Source: Rhizodiscina lignyota
Lineage: Eukaryota > Ascomycota > Dothideomycetes > Aulographales > Rhizodiscinaceae
Reading direction: 5' to 3'
DNA length: 64,000 nt
NCBI GenBank assembly: GCA_010015805.1
Contig: ML978132.1
Coordinates: 496,001 to 560,000 of the forward strand
Numbering within the stretch: position 1 is the stretch's first letter; the number at the start of each line of letters is the position of its first letter. This document shows, piece by piece, positions 44,877 through 56,052 of this stretch. The notes below the pieces were generated by a model. It did no database searches. It was given only the letters and a program-made list of their open reading frames with translations, and was not told the DNA's origin. A program made the position numbers and the translations under genes.

Positions 44877-45860
44877 ATGGCGTCTTTTGCTCATTTCCTC
44901 AGGTCTCAATGGCTCTTTACCCCACCTTATCCCAAGCAGTCATTTGAGGGACAAACCGTCATCATCACCGGGTCAAATACAGGTTTGGGCCGTGAGGCAG
45001 CTCGGCACATCGTTCGCCTTGGCGCAGAGAAGGTCATAATCGCATGTCGAAGTGCTGAAAAGGGCGAAGCTGCTAGAGCCAACATTGAGAAATCAACTGG
45101 ACGCACCAATGTCATCGAAGTTTGGCAATTAGATCTAGGATCTTACGACAGCGTCAAGGAATTCGCAAAGCGGGCCGAAGGCCTTCCACGCATCGACGTC
45201 CTTCTCGAGAATGCTGGCATTGCAAAAAACTACTGGAGCATGATAGCAGACAACGAGTCATGCGTTACCGTCAACGTTATCTCCACGATGCTCCTTGGTA
45301 TCCTTCTTCTCCCAAAGCTTAAGCAGGTTGCAACGAAGTACAAGATCCGCCCAATCCTCAGCATCGTCAATTCGGAAGTGCATGGCTACACGCAACTCCC
45401 GGAGCGCAAGGCGCCGGGCAAACTGTTCGACAACCTGAACGACGAAAAATTGTCCGCGCCGTATGTCAAGGAACGGTACCCCGTCAGCAAGCTCCTGCAG
45501 GTCTTCGCGACACGCGCGCTGGTGGATGAGTACGCCTCGCCGGCCGACCAGTTCCCTGTTACGATTAACCTGGTCAATCCTGGCCTATGCTACTCTGAAC
45601 TCAGTCGCGAGCAGGGCCCGATGTTCAGGTTCATGCAGATAGTCTTGGGTGCGCGGAGTACTGAAGTGGGCAGCAGGACATTGGTTTGGGGCGCTGCTGG
45701 TGGGCCTGAGACGCATGGGAAGTACATGAGTGACTGTAAGGTGGCAGAGTTCGGCCGGTTTGTGACGACTGAGGAGGGAGTGAAGACGCAGCAGCGCACG
45801 TGGGAGGAGCTCAAGGAGAAGCTGAAGAAGATTGAGCCAGGTCTCTTTGATAGGCTGTGA
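44877..45860 (+). CDS. Short-chain dehydrogenase/reductase
   Basis: A single-exon, 327-residue classical/extended SDR. The Rossmann dinucleotide loop is TGSNTGLG at about residues 32-39, followed by AEKVIIACRSAEKG; the Arg-Ser after the second strand suggests NADP use. The NAG motif is in VLLENAGIA, the catalytic serine in SIVNSEVHG, and the Tyr-Lys pair in ERYPVSKLL. NLVNPGLCYSELS is the usual segment after the active site. The layout resembles retinol dehydrogenase/WWOX-like fungal SDRs, which reduce or oxidise ketones and alcohols, sometimes in secondary metabolism. No biosynthetic core enzyme lies nearby, so the substrate is open. The start at 44877 is chosen because an upstream frame at 44761 is out of register. 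Confidence 0.93.
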   Translation: MASFAHFLRSQWLFTPPYPKQSFEGQTVIITGSNTGLGREAARHIVRLGAEKVIIACRSAEKGEAARANIEKSTGRTNVIEVWQLDLGSYDSVKEFAKRAEGLPRIDVLLENAGIAKNYWSMIADNESCVTVNVISTMLLGILLLPKLKQVATKYKIRPILSIVNSEVHGYTQLPERKAPGKLFDNLNDEKLSAPYVKERYPVSKLLQVFATRALVDEYASPADQFPVTINLVNPGLCYSELSREQGPMFRFMQIVLGARSTEVGSRTLVWGAAGGPETHGKYMSDCKVAEFGRFVTTEEGVKTQQRTWEELKEKLKKIEPGLFDRL

Positions 45861-46111
45861 TCCTGTTTTGATTTGATTTTCGATCAGTTTCGGACTGCTG
45901 GTGGGATCTTTTCTCTCTATGACAGGGGCTAGGGACAAATTTCATGTGGCCTTTGAAGCAGACAATATCGAAACGGTTCAACGATTGCCATTCTGTCTAT
46001 TTTCTTCAGCCTCCAAAGGCTGGTGATGACCCAGAGCTCTTAAAAATGCTGACATCTGTGCATTGATATGGCGCAAGAAGTAGATGCTGTCAACCTCACT
46101 AGTTGCCACAT

Positions 46112-46894
46112 CTACTCCTCCTTAGCACCACCCCTTCCAGCTCTCTCGGCCTGCTCAATGCTCTTCTTATCCGTCTTGATCTCTCCACCCTGCATCGCGC
46201 CCATGAGGCCGCCACTTTGCTTCCAAGGCCTCTTCAAGTCACCAGTCGCCGGTTTGCCGAGGAGATGAACTTTGACCAAGTTGCCCTCGAATGCGCTCTT
46301 CACCGGGATGAGGCTCTGGATGAGCAGCGGGTTTGTGTACTTGAAGTACAGGTGCATGACGGCCATCATGCCGACACCCATGAGCTGTGCCTTGAAGAGG
46401 CCTTGCAGCTGCTGCAGGTCGTACGCGTGGATCGTCGTCGTGACGGACTTGGGCTCTTCACTGGAGCCCATGGGAGCGGGCTCAACGTATTTGATGACGG
46501 TCATGTCTGCTCACACGTCAGTCTTCGTGTGGGTGGCAATGGCATAGCCAGCCCAAGCCTGAATGCAATCCAGACAGCGGCATTTGTAACGTACCCCTCT
46601 TCTTCTTAATCTGCGCCCGAACATACAGATATACGCCGACGATGAGGAGGTTGGAGAACACGTAGAGGGCACGCACGCCGTTCAGCACCATTGGGTCATC
46701 GAACGGAATCTTTTTCGACGCTTGCATCATCAGGCTGCGGTTATCGTGAGCGCACACATGGAGAGACTGAGGCAATAGTTTCATACAGAATGATGACAAG
46801 GTTCGTACTGCGACACGCGATCAATCGTTAGCTATTGCGCAAACGTCACACAAGCGATCAGAGAACTTACATCTGTGGACTTAGCCCGGCCATT
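46112..46894 (-). CDS. PHO88: PHO88/SND3 ER membrane protein
   Basis: Four exons (46872-46894, 46787-46807, 46595-46734, 46112-46506) give 192 residues. The first two coding exons are only 23 and 21 nt, yet splicing gives MAGLSPQ-ITNLVIIL-LMMQASKKIPFDDP, the exact family start. The last junction gives KKKRDMTVIKYVEPAPMG. Two membrane segments are visible (VRALYVFSNLLIVGVYLYV and LMGVGMMAVMHLYF). Pho88 was first linked to phosphate uptake; as Snd3 it takes part in the SRP-independent route that sends proteins to the ER membrane. The C-terminus is soluble and charged (GGEIKTDKKSIEQAERAG). All introns are short with GT/AG ends. It is convergent with the SDR gene. Confidence 0.95.
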
Positions 46895-47847
46895 GTGAAG
46901 ACTTTGCTTGTGTTTCCTTGTCGAGGCTGAGAAGAGGGTCGCAGGATGTACTGGATGGCGATGAGTAGGAAGAGGGGGAGGGAAGAAGAGCGATGGAGGA
47001 GTAATTTGAAGGCTGGAGGTGGTGTTTTTCAATGGCGCAAACGGCCAGGTCCCGTCTTGACAGATTTCGGGTGTGCCGCCGACGTGCACGGACACTTTTG
47101 CTCTTCCGCCTCCTTCGACCGTCGTCCATTCCTTCACCTTCCTCTTATGTCGAAATGAGTGTTCTTCAAGAGATCCAAATCACCAAACCAAACCAGAAAA
47201 ACAAACTTTAGTGAGTGGAACTGACTGTAAGATGGCGTAAGGAAGACACATTCCAATGATGCGACTGTAACAAAAGAGACGTATCGCAAAAGTTTCTCTT
47301 CAGCTTCATGCTAGCATTGGCCCTGATGCATAGTTTATGAGATCTCATTATATCCACCGTCCAACCAGCTCAAACCATCCCGTTCATCATTCAGATCAGA
47401 CTCGTTTACTTCCCCTTTCTGTAATAATTTGTCAGGGCAATCTCTTCGTTGCCAAAGCCACAAATGCAAAAGCTCTAAGAGACAGGCATGAACATCTCAA
47501 TAAGCATATCCTGTAGGATTGTCCATGAACCTTAAAGTAGCAATTTATCTATCCATGCCTCGAGATCCGGGCGTCGTATTGCTCTTATACAGGTAGGCTC
47601 ATTCTCGACACACATTTTGCGTAACACGCTGTATCTCCAACACTACGTAAAGAACACCAAAGGTCGTCTACCTCAAACCTTTGCCCACCACCCCTGCACC
47701 CCGCAGGCTGCAAACTATAAATCTGCTTCAACCTTCTCCACTTCACCTCTTCTCTTACACTTCACAACACCAGCTCCCGACTTTCACAACCAGCCAACAC
47801 CAACTTCAAAGCTTCACTTCCACACTCAATCATCACATTACTAAATC
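46895..47847. other. Divergent intergenic region
   Basis: 950 bp between PHO88 (minus) and the small nuclear-type protein (plus). It contains the TATA box listed separately and a long CT/CA-rich leader from about 47730 to 47847. No gene is seen. Confidence 0.55.
47716..47721 (+). promoter_or_regulatory. TATA box of the small acidic protein gene
   Basis: TATAAA lies 127 bp upstream of the ATG at 47848, with a C/T/A-rich unstructured leader in between. Confidence 0.6.
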
Positions 47848-48441
47848 ATGGCTCCCAACCAGAGTATTGAATGGACTGCTGAAGCAGACCGTAAGGTAAT
47901 CACCGCCGCCGCAGAACCTTCACTTCACCCCAGAGCTAACACTCTCCCACAGCTGTTCTACGCCATCCTCGTCCACAAGGGCCTCAAGTTCGGCAAGGAT
48001 GACCACGAAGCCATCGCCAAGATGATGAGTGAAGGTGAGCTGCAAGTCGAGCCATCACCAGACCGCGTCCTCTTGGACGGTCGCCTTTCCCATTCGCGCT
48101 TTCGCCCGCGCGCTTCAGACGCACCTTGTAAGATCTAACACTTCGCGAGATGCATACTAATATTACGTTTCACATCAGGCTGCTCTCCCGGCGCTGTCAG
48201 GAACCGTCTCAGTGCCCTGCAGACCAAGCTCAAGAAGGAGGGCGTCGACAATGTCGCGGGTGCGGTCACCAAGAAGGGTGGCATAGCGCTCAGCGCTAAG
48301 TCCCCGAACAGCAAGCGCAAGGCGGACACTCCAAAGGACGAGGACGACTTCAGCTCGTCGATCAAGGGCAAGAAGCTCAAGTATGACGACTCTGATGATG
48401 ACGACATGGATGGCTCGGACGACAAGGACGTTCTGGTCTAA
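47848..48441 (+). CDS. Small Myb/SANT-like protein with acidic tail
   Basis: Exons 47848-47895, 47953-48034 and 48179-48441 give 130 residues. Spliced, the N-terminal half reads as a compact helical domain: IEWTAEADRKLFYAILVHKG, then GKDDHEAIAKMMSEGCSPG and AVRNRLSALQTKLKKE. The order Trp, then two helices and a basic third helix resembles the Myb/SANT-like domains of small fungal proteins. The tail contains basic KRKADTPKDE and a strongly acidic stretch (YDDSDDDDMDGSDD), typical of nuclear chromatin-associated proteins. Retaining the first intron gives an early stop. The function is unknown; DNA or histone binding is an inference from composition. Strong TATA box and leader suggest good expression. 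Confidence 0.83.
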
Positions 48442-48932
48442 GTCATGGACGCGATAGTCAATCGAGGTGAAAATGGCGGCGAGGACGAAGTAGTCTAGCC
48501 AAAGCTGGCAATTGCATGGAGTTGACTCTGGGGAGTACGGCGGTGGCTTTGTTTTCTTTGGGCTTCGTGGGCAGGATATCAAATGACAGACAAATGCAAG
48601 CCCTCTCTACATAAGCTATTACTGCGCTCGTGCACTTCCCGTGAAGACAAACACACGTATAATGATGTAATACTCCCGCTATCTTGGTGGTGGGCGGCGT
48701 AGCCACCCATCTCGATACATGGGCGACGCTCGTCACATAGCAGCACCAAGGGTACACATACTCAACGCGCTAAGTAAGAGAAGCTCATCCAATGCTCGCG
48801 ACGAAGTCAAAAAGCGTCATATTCAATTCAAACCGCGTTCTAATAACGTGTTCTAACACCACAAAAGCCAGCTCGTTCGTCGCTCTCCGGTTTCAACATC
48901 ATCCTTCCAATTCATCGCGGCCCATCCATCTC
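48442..48932. other. Convergent intergenic region, no gene seen
   Basis: 490 bp between two convergent genes; presumed 3' UTRs. Confidence 0.5.
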
Positions 48933-50569
48933 CTACTCTTCCTTGAAATACAACTCACACTTCAGAGCCCTCGGTACAGCCGCTAGGCTTCCCAGCTGGT
49001 ACATACTATCGTCACTACAACTCTCCCCCAGCTCCGTTGAGCACGCTCGATACATACTCCCGACCAGCAGCCGTAGCTCCATCATCGCAAGGTTCTGCCC
49101 AATACAGATACGCGCCCCGTGCCCGAACGGCACGAAACTGTACTCCATGGCCTTCATCTCTTCGGCCGAAGCGTTGATCCAGCGCTCCGGACACCAGGAG
49201 AATGCATCTGAGAACGCGGAGGGGTTCTGGTGGACCACGAGGTTGGGCCCGATGATAGTGGTTCCGGCTGGGACGAACACGCCAGAGTAAGTCCGGCCTC
49301 CGGAGGAGACAATGCGCTCACCACGTCCGGAAGCGGCGGGGTGGAGGCGTAGAGTTTCGCGGATGACGGCGTTGAGGACAGGGAGGGCTTCGAGGTCTGC
49401 GAGAGAGAGGTCGTTCGTGTCGGAGACTGGCAAGGCACGGAGCTCATGCTGTAGTCGGCGCTGCCATTCTGGATGCCGAGAGAGACGCCAGGTTAGATAG
49501 GTGAGCGTCGAGGCAGTCGTTTGCTGTCCCGCTTTCAAGTGGTCATACATCTCGCTCGCCATGTAGTTACGGCTCATCGGTTTCCCGTCTGCGTCGGGCT
49601 TCGCGTAGCGCATAGTCCGGTACAGACTGTAAAACTCATCGTGGTGTGGGTCACTGTCGTGCTTTCGCATGATAGTCTCGATATGCCGCTTCACGTCCCC
49701 GCCGGCTTCTCCTGTTCGTTCATACTCTGGGCCCAGCATGCGGTTGAGCAGCCAACTCCCATGCAGACGCGGGAAGTTCACCCATATGGGCGTGTAAATC
49801 TGGGAGCGCTTCAAATTCACCACGAGAGGTCTATCGTTGCGGTCCTCGATCGCATTGGTGCCGTGCTTCTCCCCGTAGAGAAACCTCGTCATGACATCGT
49901 GCGAGAAGCAGTCGAATAGGATAAACACGTCCACCAATCCGTTTGGCGCTTCTTTGAACTGCTTCAGCAGTGCGGCAATGCGCTCGCGGACCAGCGCTTC
50001 GGCGTTTAGGACGACTCGGCTCTTCGTATAGTCGTGCGCGATCTTGCGCTTCTTGGCCTGGTGCTCGACGTATTTTTCTGTGCTAAAGAGGTTGTCTTCG
50101 CCGTAGAGAGCGAAGCGCTTAAAGTACTTCGTCTTATCGTATTTTGACTTGGTGTCGTAGACTTCGCGGAAATCTGCAGGATCGGCGACGGTGACTTCGT
50201 TTGGGCGGATGCGGACGACTTGTTGAGACGTGAGCAACGTAACTGATAGTAAGAGAGGAGAGATAACGCTTCACCTGGACCATATTTCCTATGCCATTCG
50301 CCAATCTTTTCGTTCCGCTTAAGCTTGAGATCGAAATAGGTTAGGTAGTACCATGACAGTCCTGCGAGTTTTGGTCCGGGAATCTGTGCTGAACGTCCGA
50401 AGAAGAGCGGTTCTAGCAGCAACGTGTATATCAATAAGACTGCACCAAAGACAAGCGCAGCAGCAAGTGATGGCGGTACGACAAGCAGCCCGGATTCATG
50501 TGACACATAGTTATGAATATGAGGCAGATAAAAGAAGTCAAAGACAGTGGAAGAATTTTCTGAAGCCAT
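48933..50569 (-). CDS. Cytochrome P450 monooxygenase
   Basis: Exons 50275-50569 and 48933-50218 give 526 residues. A membrane anchor is at about 28-58 (LAAALVFGAVLLIYTLL), then the proline hinge IPGPKLAGLSW. Splicing joins RKYGPV to VRIRPNEVTVADP, a standard junction. The I-helix oxygen motif is AGQQTTAST, the K-helix ExxR is ETLR, the PERF-type motif is PERW, and the heme loop is FGHGARICIG with its cysteine. All key residues are present, so it should be active in the ER with a P450 reductase. The family resembles fungal P450s for small hydrophobic substrates, but CYP family and substrate cannot be set here. No synthase lies beside it. Confidence 0.95.
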
Positions 50570-51180
50570 TAGATAGGTATCACCTCAGTACTGTAGACCC
50601 ACTGCGATATGAAAGGAAATGGAACAAACACCTAGCTTCAGCAGAGTTGATGATGCAGAGACTTCCAATACCACGATGACATAACCTACGCTGCCTTATC
50701 TCGAGGATTTCCTCCCCGTCTACCAGGGCTGCAAGATACGGAGGTGTTGGAGTCTCTCTTGCTCTTTTCGGTTGTCGCGGCATAACCAGCATTGTCCAAT
50801 GAACGTAGCTGGTCTCTCGTAGAGGCGAAATGGTGGTGCAACCTTTCTCTTACCTCGAGAACGGCTCACCAATTATTCATACAATTCAGAGGAAGGGGTT
50901 ATAGCAGTTTCATTTTCAATTTATTGAAGTATCGTATCACAGAAAGCCGCCTTTTGCCTAGGCCGCTTGAAGAAGTGCTCTAGTAAGCTATGGCTGGCCT
51001 TCCAACTCATAGCGCCTTGCATGCCTGCCGTCCAATATTCGAGACCCGCGGACGCCTTGCAATGCATTGGATATATCGCTCAAATACCATGTAACCAGCG
51101 CAAAACCCGTACCATTTCATCTTGGCCAATATCGCCGAAACTCCTAAACGAAAAAGTAAGTAGTAACGGAACTGTTTGGT
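50570..51180. other. Intergenic, no gene seen
   Basis: 610 bp between the start of the P450 gene and the 3' end of BUR1, both minus strand. No supported feature. Confidence 0.5.
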
Positions 51181-53062
51181 TTAGCGACGGTATACGTCCC
51201 TATCTCTGTCTCGCATCCTGTCTGCAGGCAGTCGCTCCACACCCGGACTTCTGCTTCTCGCACGGTGTGGAGGTGCATCACGATCTCGGTACGTTGGCCT
51301 CCTTCCACGGTCGCGATCGTCTCTGTCGTAGCGATCGCGTTGTGGCTCGTCGAAGTCTCGATCTCTGGACCTCCTTCCGCCCTCGGAGTAACTAGGGATG
51401 TACGTGTCCACCCGAGAATCGCCACCGCCGCTGCTTCCTCCTCCTCCTCCTCCTCCTCCTCCTCCTCCGCCTCCGCCTCCTCCTCCGCTGCCGCCGCCGC
51501 CGTGTCCGCGATGTGGTGGTCGCGGAAGCGGATGTCTGGATCCCTCAGGTGGAGGTGGAGGCAGACCGTGTCCACCACGTGGCTCACGAGAATCATTATG
51601 TTGCCATCCAGGTCCATCCCGACGATGAGGTGGAGGGCCACGTTGATCGTAGCCACTGTGTGGCGCACGTCCAGGATATCCCTGCCCACCTCTTGGTGGT
51701 CCATTCAGTCCCGGTGGACCTCTATCTTGCGACCAGCCTGACTGTCCATGTCCGCCAGGGCGATAGTGCCTATCGCCTCGATCGCCGTTTGCCCATGGGG
51801 GTCCAGTTGGAGGTCCCGATCCGGTCCAATCGCTATTGGGACCCATACCGACAGTTCCACCGGCAGGTGCTGGAGGTAGTGCTGCATTCTGTCCGCGCGC
51901 ATTGCGTCGATCGAGTTCGTGAGAGTCAGGGAATAGCGGAATATCTTCTGGCCGCGCGGGTTTAGGGTCCATTTGGAAGTAAGGATGCTCGAGAGCGTCG
52001 ATCGCGTTGATGCGTTTGCGCCAGTCCAGTGTGAGCAAAGACCGTAGCAGTGAGATTGCAGATGAGCCTTGCTCACGAAAGACTTGTTCAAGATTTCCGA
52101 CGCTAGGCTTCCAGGCTTTCACTTCCTCATAGCCAGAGAGCTCTCTCCATCCTGGCATGCTCTCGTCGGTAGGCGAACCAACAAGCTCGAAGATGATGAG
52201 GGCCTGATTGAGATCGCTGTTGCCTGTGAGAATTGGCTTTCGTTTGAACATCTCGCCAAAGACGCAACCTGCACCCCACATGTCGATGGCTGTCGTATAG
52301 CGGCGGAGGTGCAATAGAAGTTCAGGAGGCCTATACCAGCGAGTTACGACGAGGGTCGTATACTCACGCATTCCTTCACCTCCACCTTTTCCACGCTGCG
52401 GCACAGGCTCATCGTAATGCCTTGCAAGACCGAAGTCGGCAATTTGAAGAATACCACGATTGCTGATCAGGAGATTCGCGGCTTTCATGTCCCGGTGAAG
52501 AATGTGGCTGTTGTGCAAATACTTTAGCCCTTGGAGGAGCTGAAGCATATAGCACTTTATCTGAGGTTCGGTAAAGGTGACATCTGGATTGTCGAGGAGA
52601 CCAGAGAGATCATGTTCCATGTACGGCGTCACCATGTAGAGAATGGCACGCTTCCTTTCTTTCGTGTGACTCCGTTCGATGGCCATTTCTTCGAGTTGTA
52701 GAATGTTGACATGAGACAACATTTTGAGGAGTTTGATTTCGCGAAGTGCAGTGATTGGAAACTGTTTTAAGGTCAACATTGTTCGCATACGGCGGTTCTC
52801 GAGGAGTTGTACGTACCCCTTCCTTCTCATTGTGCATGAGGATCTTTTTTAACGCGAAAATCTTTGCAGTCTTAAGCGACTTCGCTTTATGGACTTCACT
52901 AGAACCAGAGTTAGTATTTCCCCAAGAACTTCAGAGCTTGCGAACATACCCAAAGGTACCTTCTCCCAGTTTCTCTATTATATGATAGCCGCCGATGCCT
53001 GAGCAGCCTTTGAATTGCCGATTCAATGGCACCGGGGGAGTGGAGGATGCCGCCTGCGCCAT
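51181..53062 (-). CDS. BUR1: BUR1/CDK9 cyclin-dependent kinase
   Basis: Exons 52950-53062, 52817-52898 and 51181-52761 give 591 residues. The N-lobe reads [20 protein letters not shown] with the Gly loop completed by splicing, then the lysine in ALKKIL and the cyclin-binding [16 protein letters not shown] helix typical of Bur1/CDK9. The catalytic loop is [10 protein letters not shown], then DFGLARHYD, and the T-loop [15 protein letters not shown]. The C-terminal third is disordered, with Pro/Arg/Gly/Asp runs, a long poly-Gly tract and an RD/RS-rich end. Bur1 phosphorylates the RNA polymerase II CTD and Spt5 to promote elongation, with cyclin Bur2, in the nucleus. It shares a 453-bp divergent promoter region with NDUFB2. 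Confidence 0.95.
51436..51468. repeat. CTC trinucleotide microsatellite in BUR1
   Basis: About eleven perfect CTC units encode part of a poly-Gly run in the kinase tail; imperfect CTC/CGC units continue to about 51500. It is likely length-polymorphic. Confidence 0.85.
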
Positions 53063-53515
53063 TTTGGGCGCTATCTATTTGGTCTCGCAATGCTTGCCGG
53101 GCAGGAAGAGGCAGGACGATGGAGTGACGCGATGTTTGGTGAGAAAGCTGCGCGCAAACGCTTGATGCGCGACATGAAGGCAGAAATTGAACGTTATAGT
53201 GTCGGTCCGGGATAACTCGACGGGCCAACTCGGTCAGGACGTCATTGCTGTTTATCCAAGTGATGACGACGAGGTTGTTTCTTTTGGCAAGGGAGGCAGA
53301 TGTGAAGCCATTGTTCCGCACAGCATAAATCGAGGGCGGCGCGTCGACTTTGCCGAAGTTTTGCCGAAGACCGATGGCCTCCGTCCTTCGAACCTCAGTC
53401 GTCCGATGTCCTCTTCCTGCGCATCCAAATAGACCGAGAAATCTTCAATTGAGTCGTGAGTTCATATACGATATTGCCCTCCTTCTAGCAAACTGCTCAC
53501 AGATGACAGTTCGCA
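53063..53515. promoter_or_regulatory. Divergent promoter region BUR1 / NDUFB2
   Basis: 453 bp separate the two ATGs on opposite strands. No clear TATA box is seen on either side. The plus-strand leader has splice-like sites, so a 5' UTR intron is possible. Confidence 0.5.
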
Positions 53516-53756
53516 ATGGCAGGCGGCGCAGCGAAGCCAGGCGCTCATCCCGTCACACCAGCTCACATCGCACACGGTGCCAAGTTCTACCATCGATTCT
53601 TCGCTGTCGGACTCGGAGCAAGCATGTGGTTCTTCGTACGATTATTTTGCTCCCAATGCGAGTTTCCTTCCATGCTGATGATCGACGCAGTTGATGTACA
53701 GAGCAAAGAAGGACGGCGCCGCATTCCTTGGCTTAAAGCACCCATGGGACCATTGA
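53516..53756 (+). CDS. Complex I accessory subunit NDUFB2-like
   Basis: Exons 53516-53635 and 53691-53756 give a 61-residue protein, MAGGAAKPGAHPVTPAH at the start. The core GLGASMWFFLMYRAKKDG followed by GLKHPWDH closely resembles the plant and fungal NDUFB2 subunit (MWFWxLYRAKxDGxxxxGWxHPWD), a single-span protein of the complex I membrane arm in the inner mitochondrial membrane. The hydrophobic segment FAVGLGASMWFFLMY is the membrane span. The intron (GTACGA donor, CGCAG acceptor, 55 bp) falls between the two halves of the core motif, so the unspliced frame ends in nonsense after WFF. Such short spliced genes are easily missed by automatic annotation. Confidence 0.9.
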
Positions 53757-54158
53757 GGACGAAACCGAAGAGAAAAGCGAAGCCTGCGTCTGCACTGTAT
53801 ATATATTTGCATAGAGGGCTATGAGTTAGACAAAACGGCAGTTTGGAGGATGGCAACGGGAGCAGGCTACACTGCGGATTGCTCTGGCCTTAAGAAGCGT
53901 GGGATGCGTTTGGACAATGCTGTACATACCCGCAACAGCAATGGGAGGTGCTTAAGGGCCAGTTACTCATGAATATGCATGGAATGGGAGCATTCCCAAC
54001 AACTTCCGTCGATCGCCAGAATGCCAATTGCATCAGTGGAACATCAAAGACAACCATGTGCGCACATAAAGTCAAGTATCGTGCCGAGCAGTGAACTCGG
54101 ATCACATCTATTTATTTACTTCTCTGTTTGTGCTTGCACTCTCTCTTTTAGTCCCGAA
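53757..54158. other. Convergent intergenic region, no gene seen
   Basis: 400 bp between NDUFB2 and the secreted-protein gene, 3' ends facing. No supported feature. Confidence 0.5.
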
Positions 54159-54829
54159 TTAGCTACTGACAACCTGCCCGTTCTTCTCATCACAAGGACC
54201 TTCATGCAGTACCTTATGCGGCGGAATGCTCTTCATTCCACCACTGAACGGAATCTGGATCAAATTCGACTCCTCATCGGACGGATACGTCGTATTATGT
54301 CCTGTTCCAACACTGTCCACCGCAAAGAACAGCCCATTCGTGCCGCCGCCAATCGCCCAGAGCGTCTCAGATCCGTGGGGGAGCGTGACCTGTGCGAGGC
54401 CAGAGAGGATCATGACGATCCTAGTGGTGACATCAGCGCATCGTTGTTCTCGCACAACAAAATCAATCTTAAGATGCTACAGAAAAGAACATACTGTGGA
54501 GCCGGTGAATTGTGGACGCCGCCTGCGAACCTGGGGGGAATATGCGTATACGTTAAGTTCGCTAGGTCGAAGAACGTAAAGGTCTCCGCACCCACTGTAC
54601 CAGCGCCTGCGGATACATTGAGGGGAGCCTTGAACTCCCAGCATTGGAAGGCGGAGTTATTTTCAGAGTTCGTGTAGATGGCAGAGGCAACCAGATAATC
54701 GGTCGCACTATTTGACTGACGCGGTGACAAAGCTCGTAGGGCGGAGAAGCTGGATGGATTGGCACAAGCAATGGCACTCCATATGAGAGTGATGGAAAGA
54801 AGACAGGATATCGAACGAGACCTGATCAT
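54159..54829 (-). CDS. Small secreted protein, conserved fungal type
   Basis: Exons 54495-54829 and 54159-54420 give 198 residues. The start MIRSRSISCLLSITLIW is a signal peptide ending around Ala-Cys-Ala (residue 23), followed by a short possible propeptide with LSPRQ, a Kex2-like LxxR site common in secreted fungal proteins. Splicing (GTATGT donor, ACTAG acceptor) joins GGVHNSPAPQ to IVMILSGLAQVTLPHGS. The C-terminal half (GGTNGLFFAVDSVGTGHNTT, ending VLHEGPC) has the look of a beta-rich, cupin-like fold with two cysteines. I recognise the general type among dothideomycete secreted proteins but no function. Two N-glycosylation-like sites are seen (NNS, NLT). It could be a cell-surface or effector-type protein; this is inference. 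Confidence 0.82.
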
Positions 54830-56050
54830 GATGTCAACAAATGCTGGAACGCAAAGGAGCGCCACATAAATTGTAAGTTGTGATGGAAGAGGACGAGAGT
54901 CACGAATATGCAGAAAATTCGGAAGTGATATGCCTAATCGCGCCCATGGCACGACATGGTCGTAAGCAGGAACCGCTTCCCATATCCATGCACTCTCTTG
55001 GCGGATATAAGGAAGCAAACCATGACGCTAATTTCAAAGGTCCCATGGAATCTTGACTTGTCAGGTACGAGACGAGTTATAATGCCGAATGGCAAGGAAC
55101 GCGATCACTGAATGAACAGTGCATCTTTCCTTTGTGACCATTTGAAATTGCGTCAACGCTACGGAGTAGTTGGACCGTTGATACTGGCATTCCTGAAGGG
55201 CTTCCAACCTCCTCAAATAGGTATCAAAAGACAAATGGAACCATCGTGGAGTCTTCTCCAATCTATGCTCGAAGAAACCCTCCAACGTTCGTACATATGT
55301 CGACATTATCAGTACACCATTCACAACGATCTTTACGAGGATCCTTGCATGACTAACCCCCAAACATCACTCTCTTACCCTATCTACACCCCATCCCACT
55401 CCGGGGCCCACTCGGAGAGTTGACGAGTGTCATTGTCTTGGAAGATGTATAAGCACTAAATTCCAACTCGGAGGTCTTTTAGAAAAAGGACAATGCCGAT
55501 CTGGCGCGTATTCGCGCTCTCGCTCTGCGGATACCCGAAGTCGCGCGAGTGATGTCTCTCCTGACATCGCCGTGGTGAAAATTTCTATCGCCCTCCTGTT
55601 TCAATCAAATACGCTCGATCCGCTCGATCCGCTCACGAACCGCAAACTTAACGGGCATTCTGTCTCAGAGGGAACTATGTATCTAGCCCTCTCGGAACAC
55701 ATTTGCTCTACCCTTACACAGTCGAGCTAAATCCGTTCTGCTTATGAGCACATGACAGGACATGGGTGTGCAATGGCCCAAAGAGAAGTGGCTCGTTTGC
55801 AAATTCCCGGCTTCACAAGGCGCATTGCGATGAGTTTGAGAGAATTAGTGTCTCTGCAACTGCTTGTACACTTGAACAGTTGCCTGAGAGAGAAGCCTCG
55901 CTGAGGAATCTGATGTCTCGGAACTTCCCGGTCTGCAGAGCAACGACCAATATCCTCAGCACTTTATCGCAAGTATCAATGTGTATCATGGTTGCATATA
56001 TTCCCTTTAACTATGAGACGCCATTCTTCCATCGTAACATCAACCGTTTC
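54830..56050. other. Intergenic, no gene seen
   Basis: About 1.2 kb upstream of the secreted-protein gene. Short frames only. Weak 55-bp phase matches to the neighbouring array (for example at 55833) suggest it may once have extended here. Confidence 0.4.
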
Positions 56051-56052
56051 CG

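Noticed and set aside
46103-46609. 168-codon plus-strand frame
   Set aside because: Antisense shadow of PHO88 exon 4, which matches the family throughout.
51265-51965. Plus-strand frames with poly-Ser or poly-Pro runs
   Set aside because: They come from the CTC microsatellite and lie antisense to the BUR1 tail.
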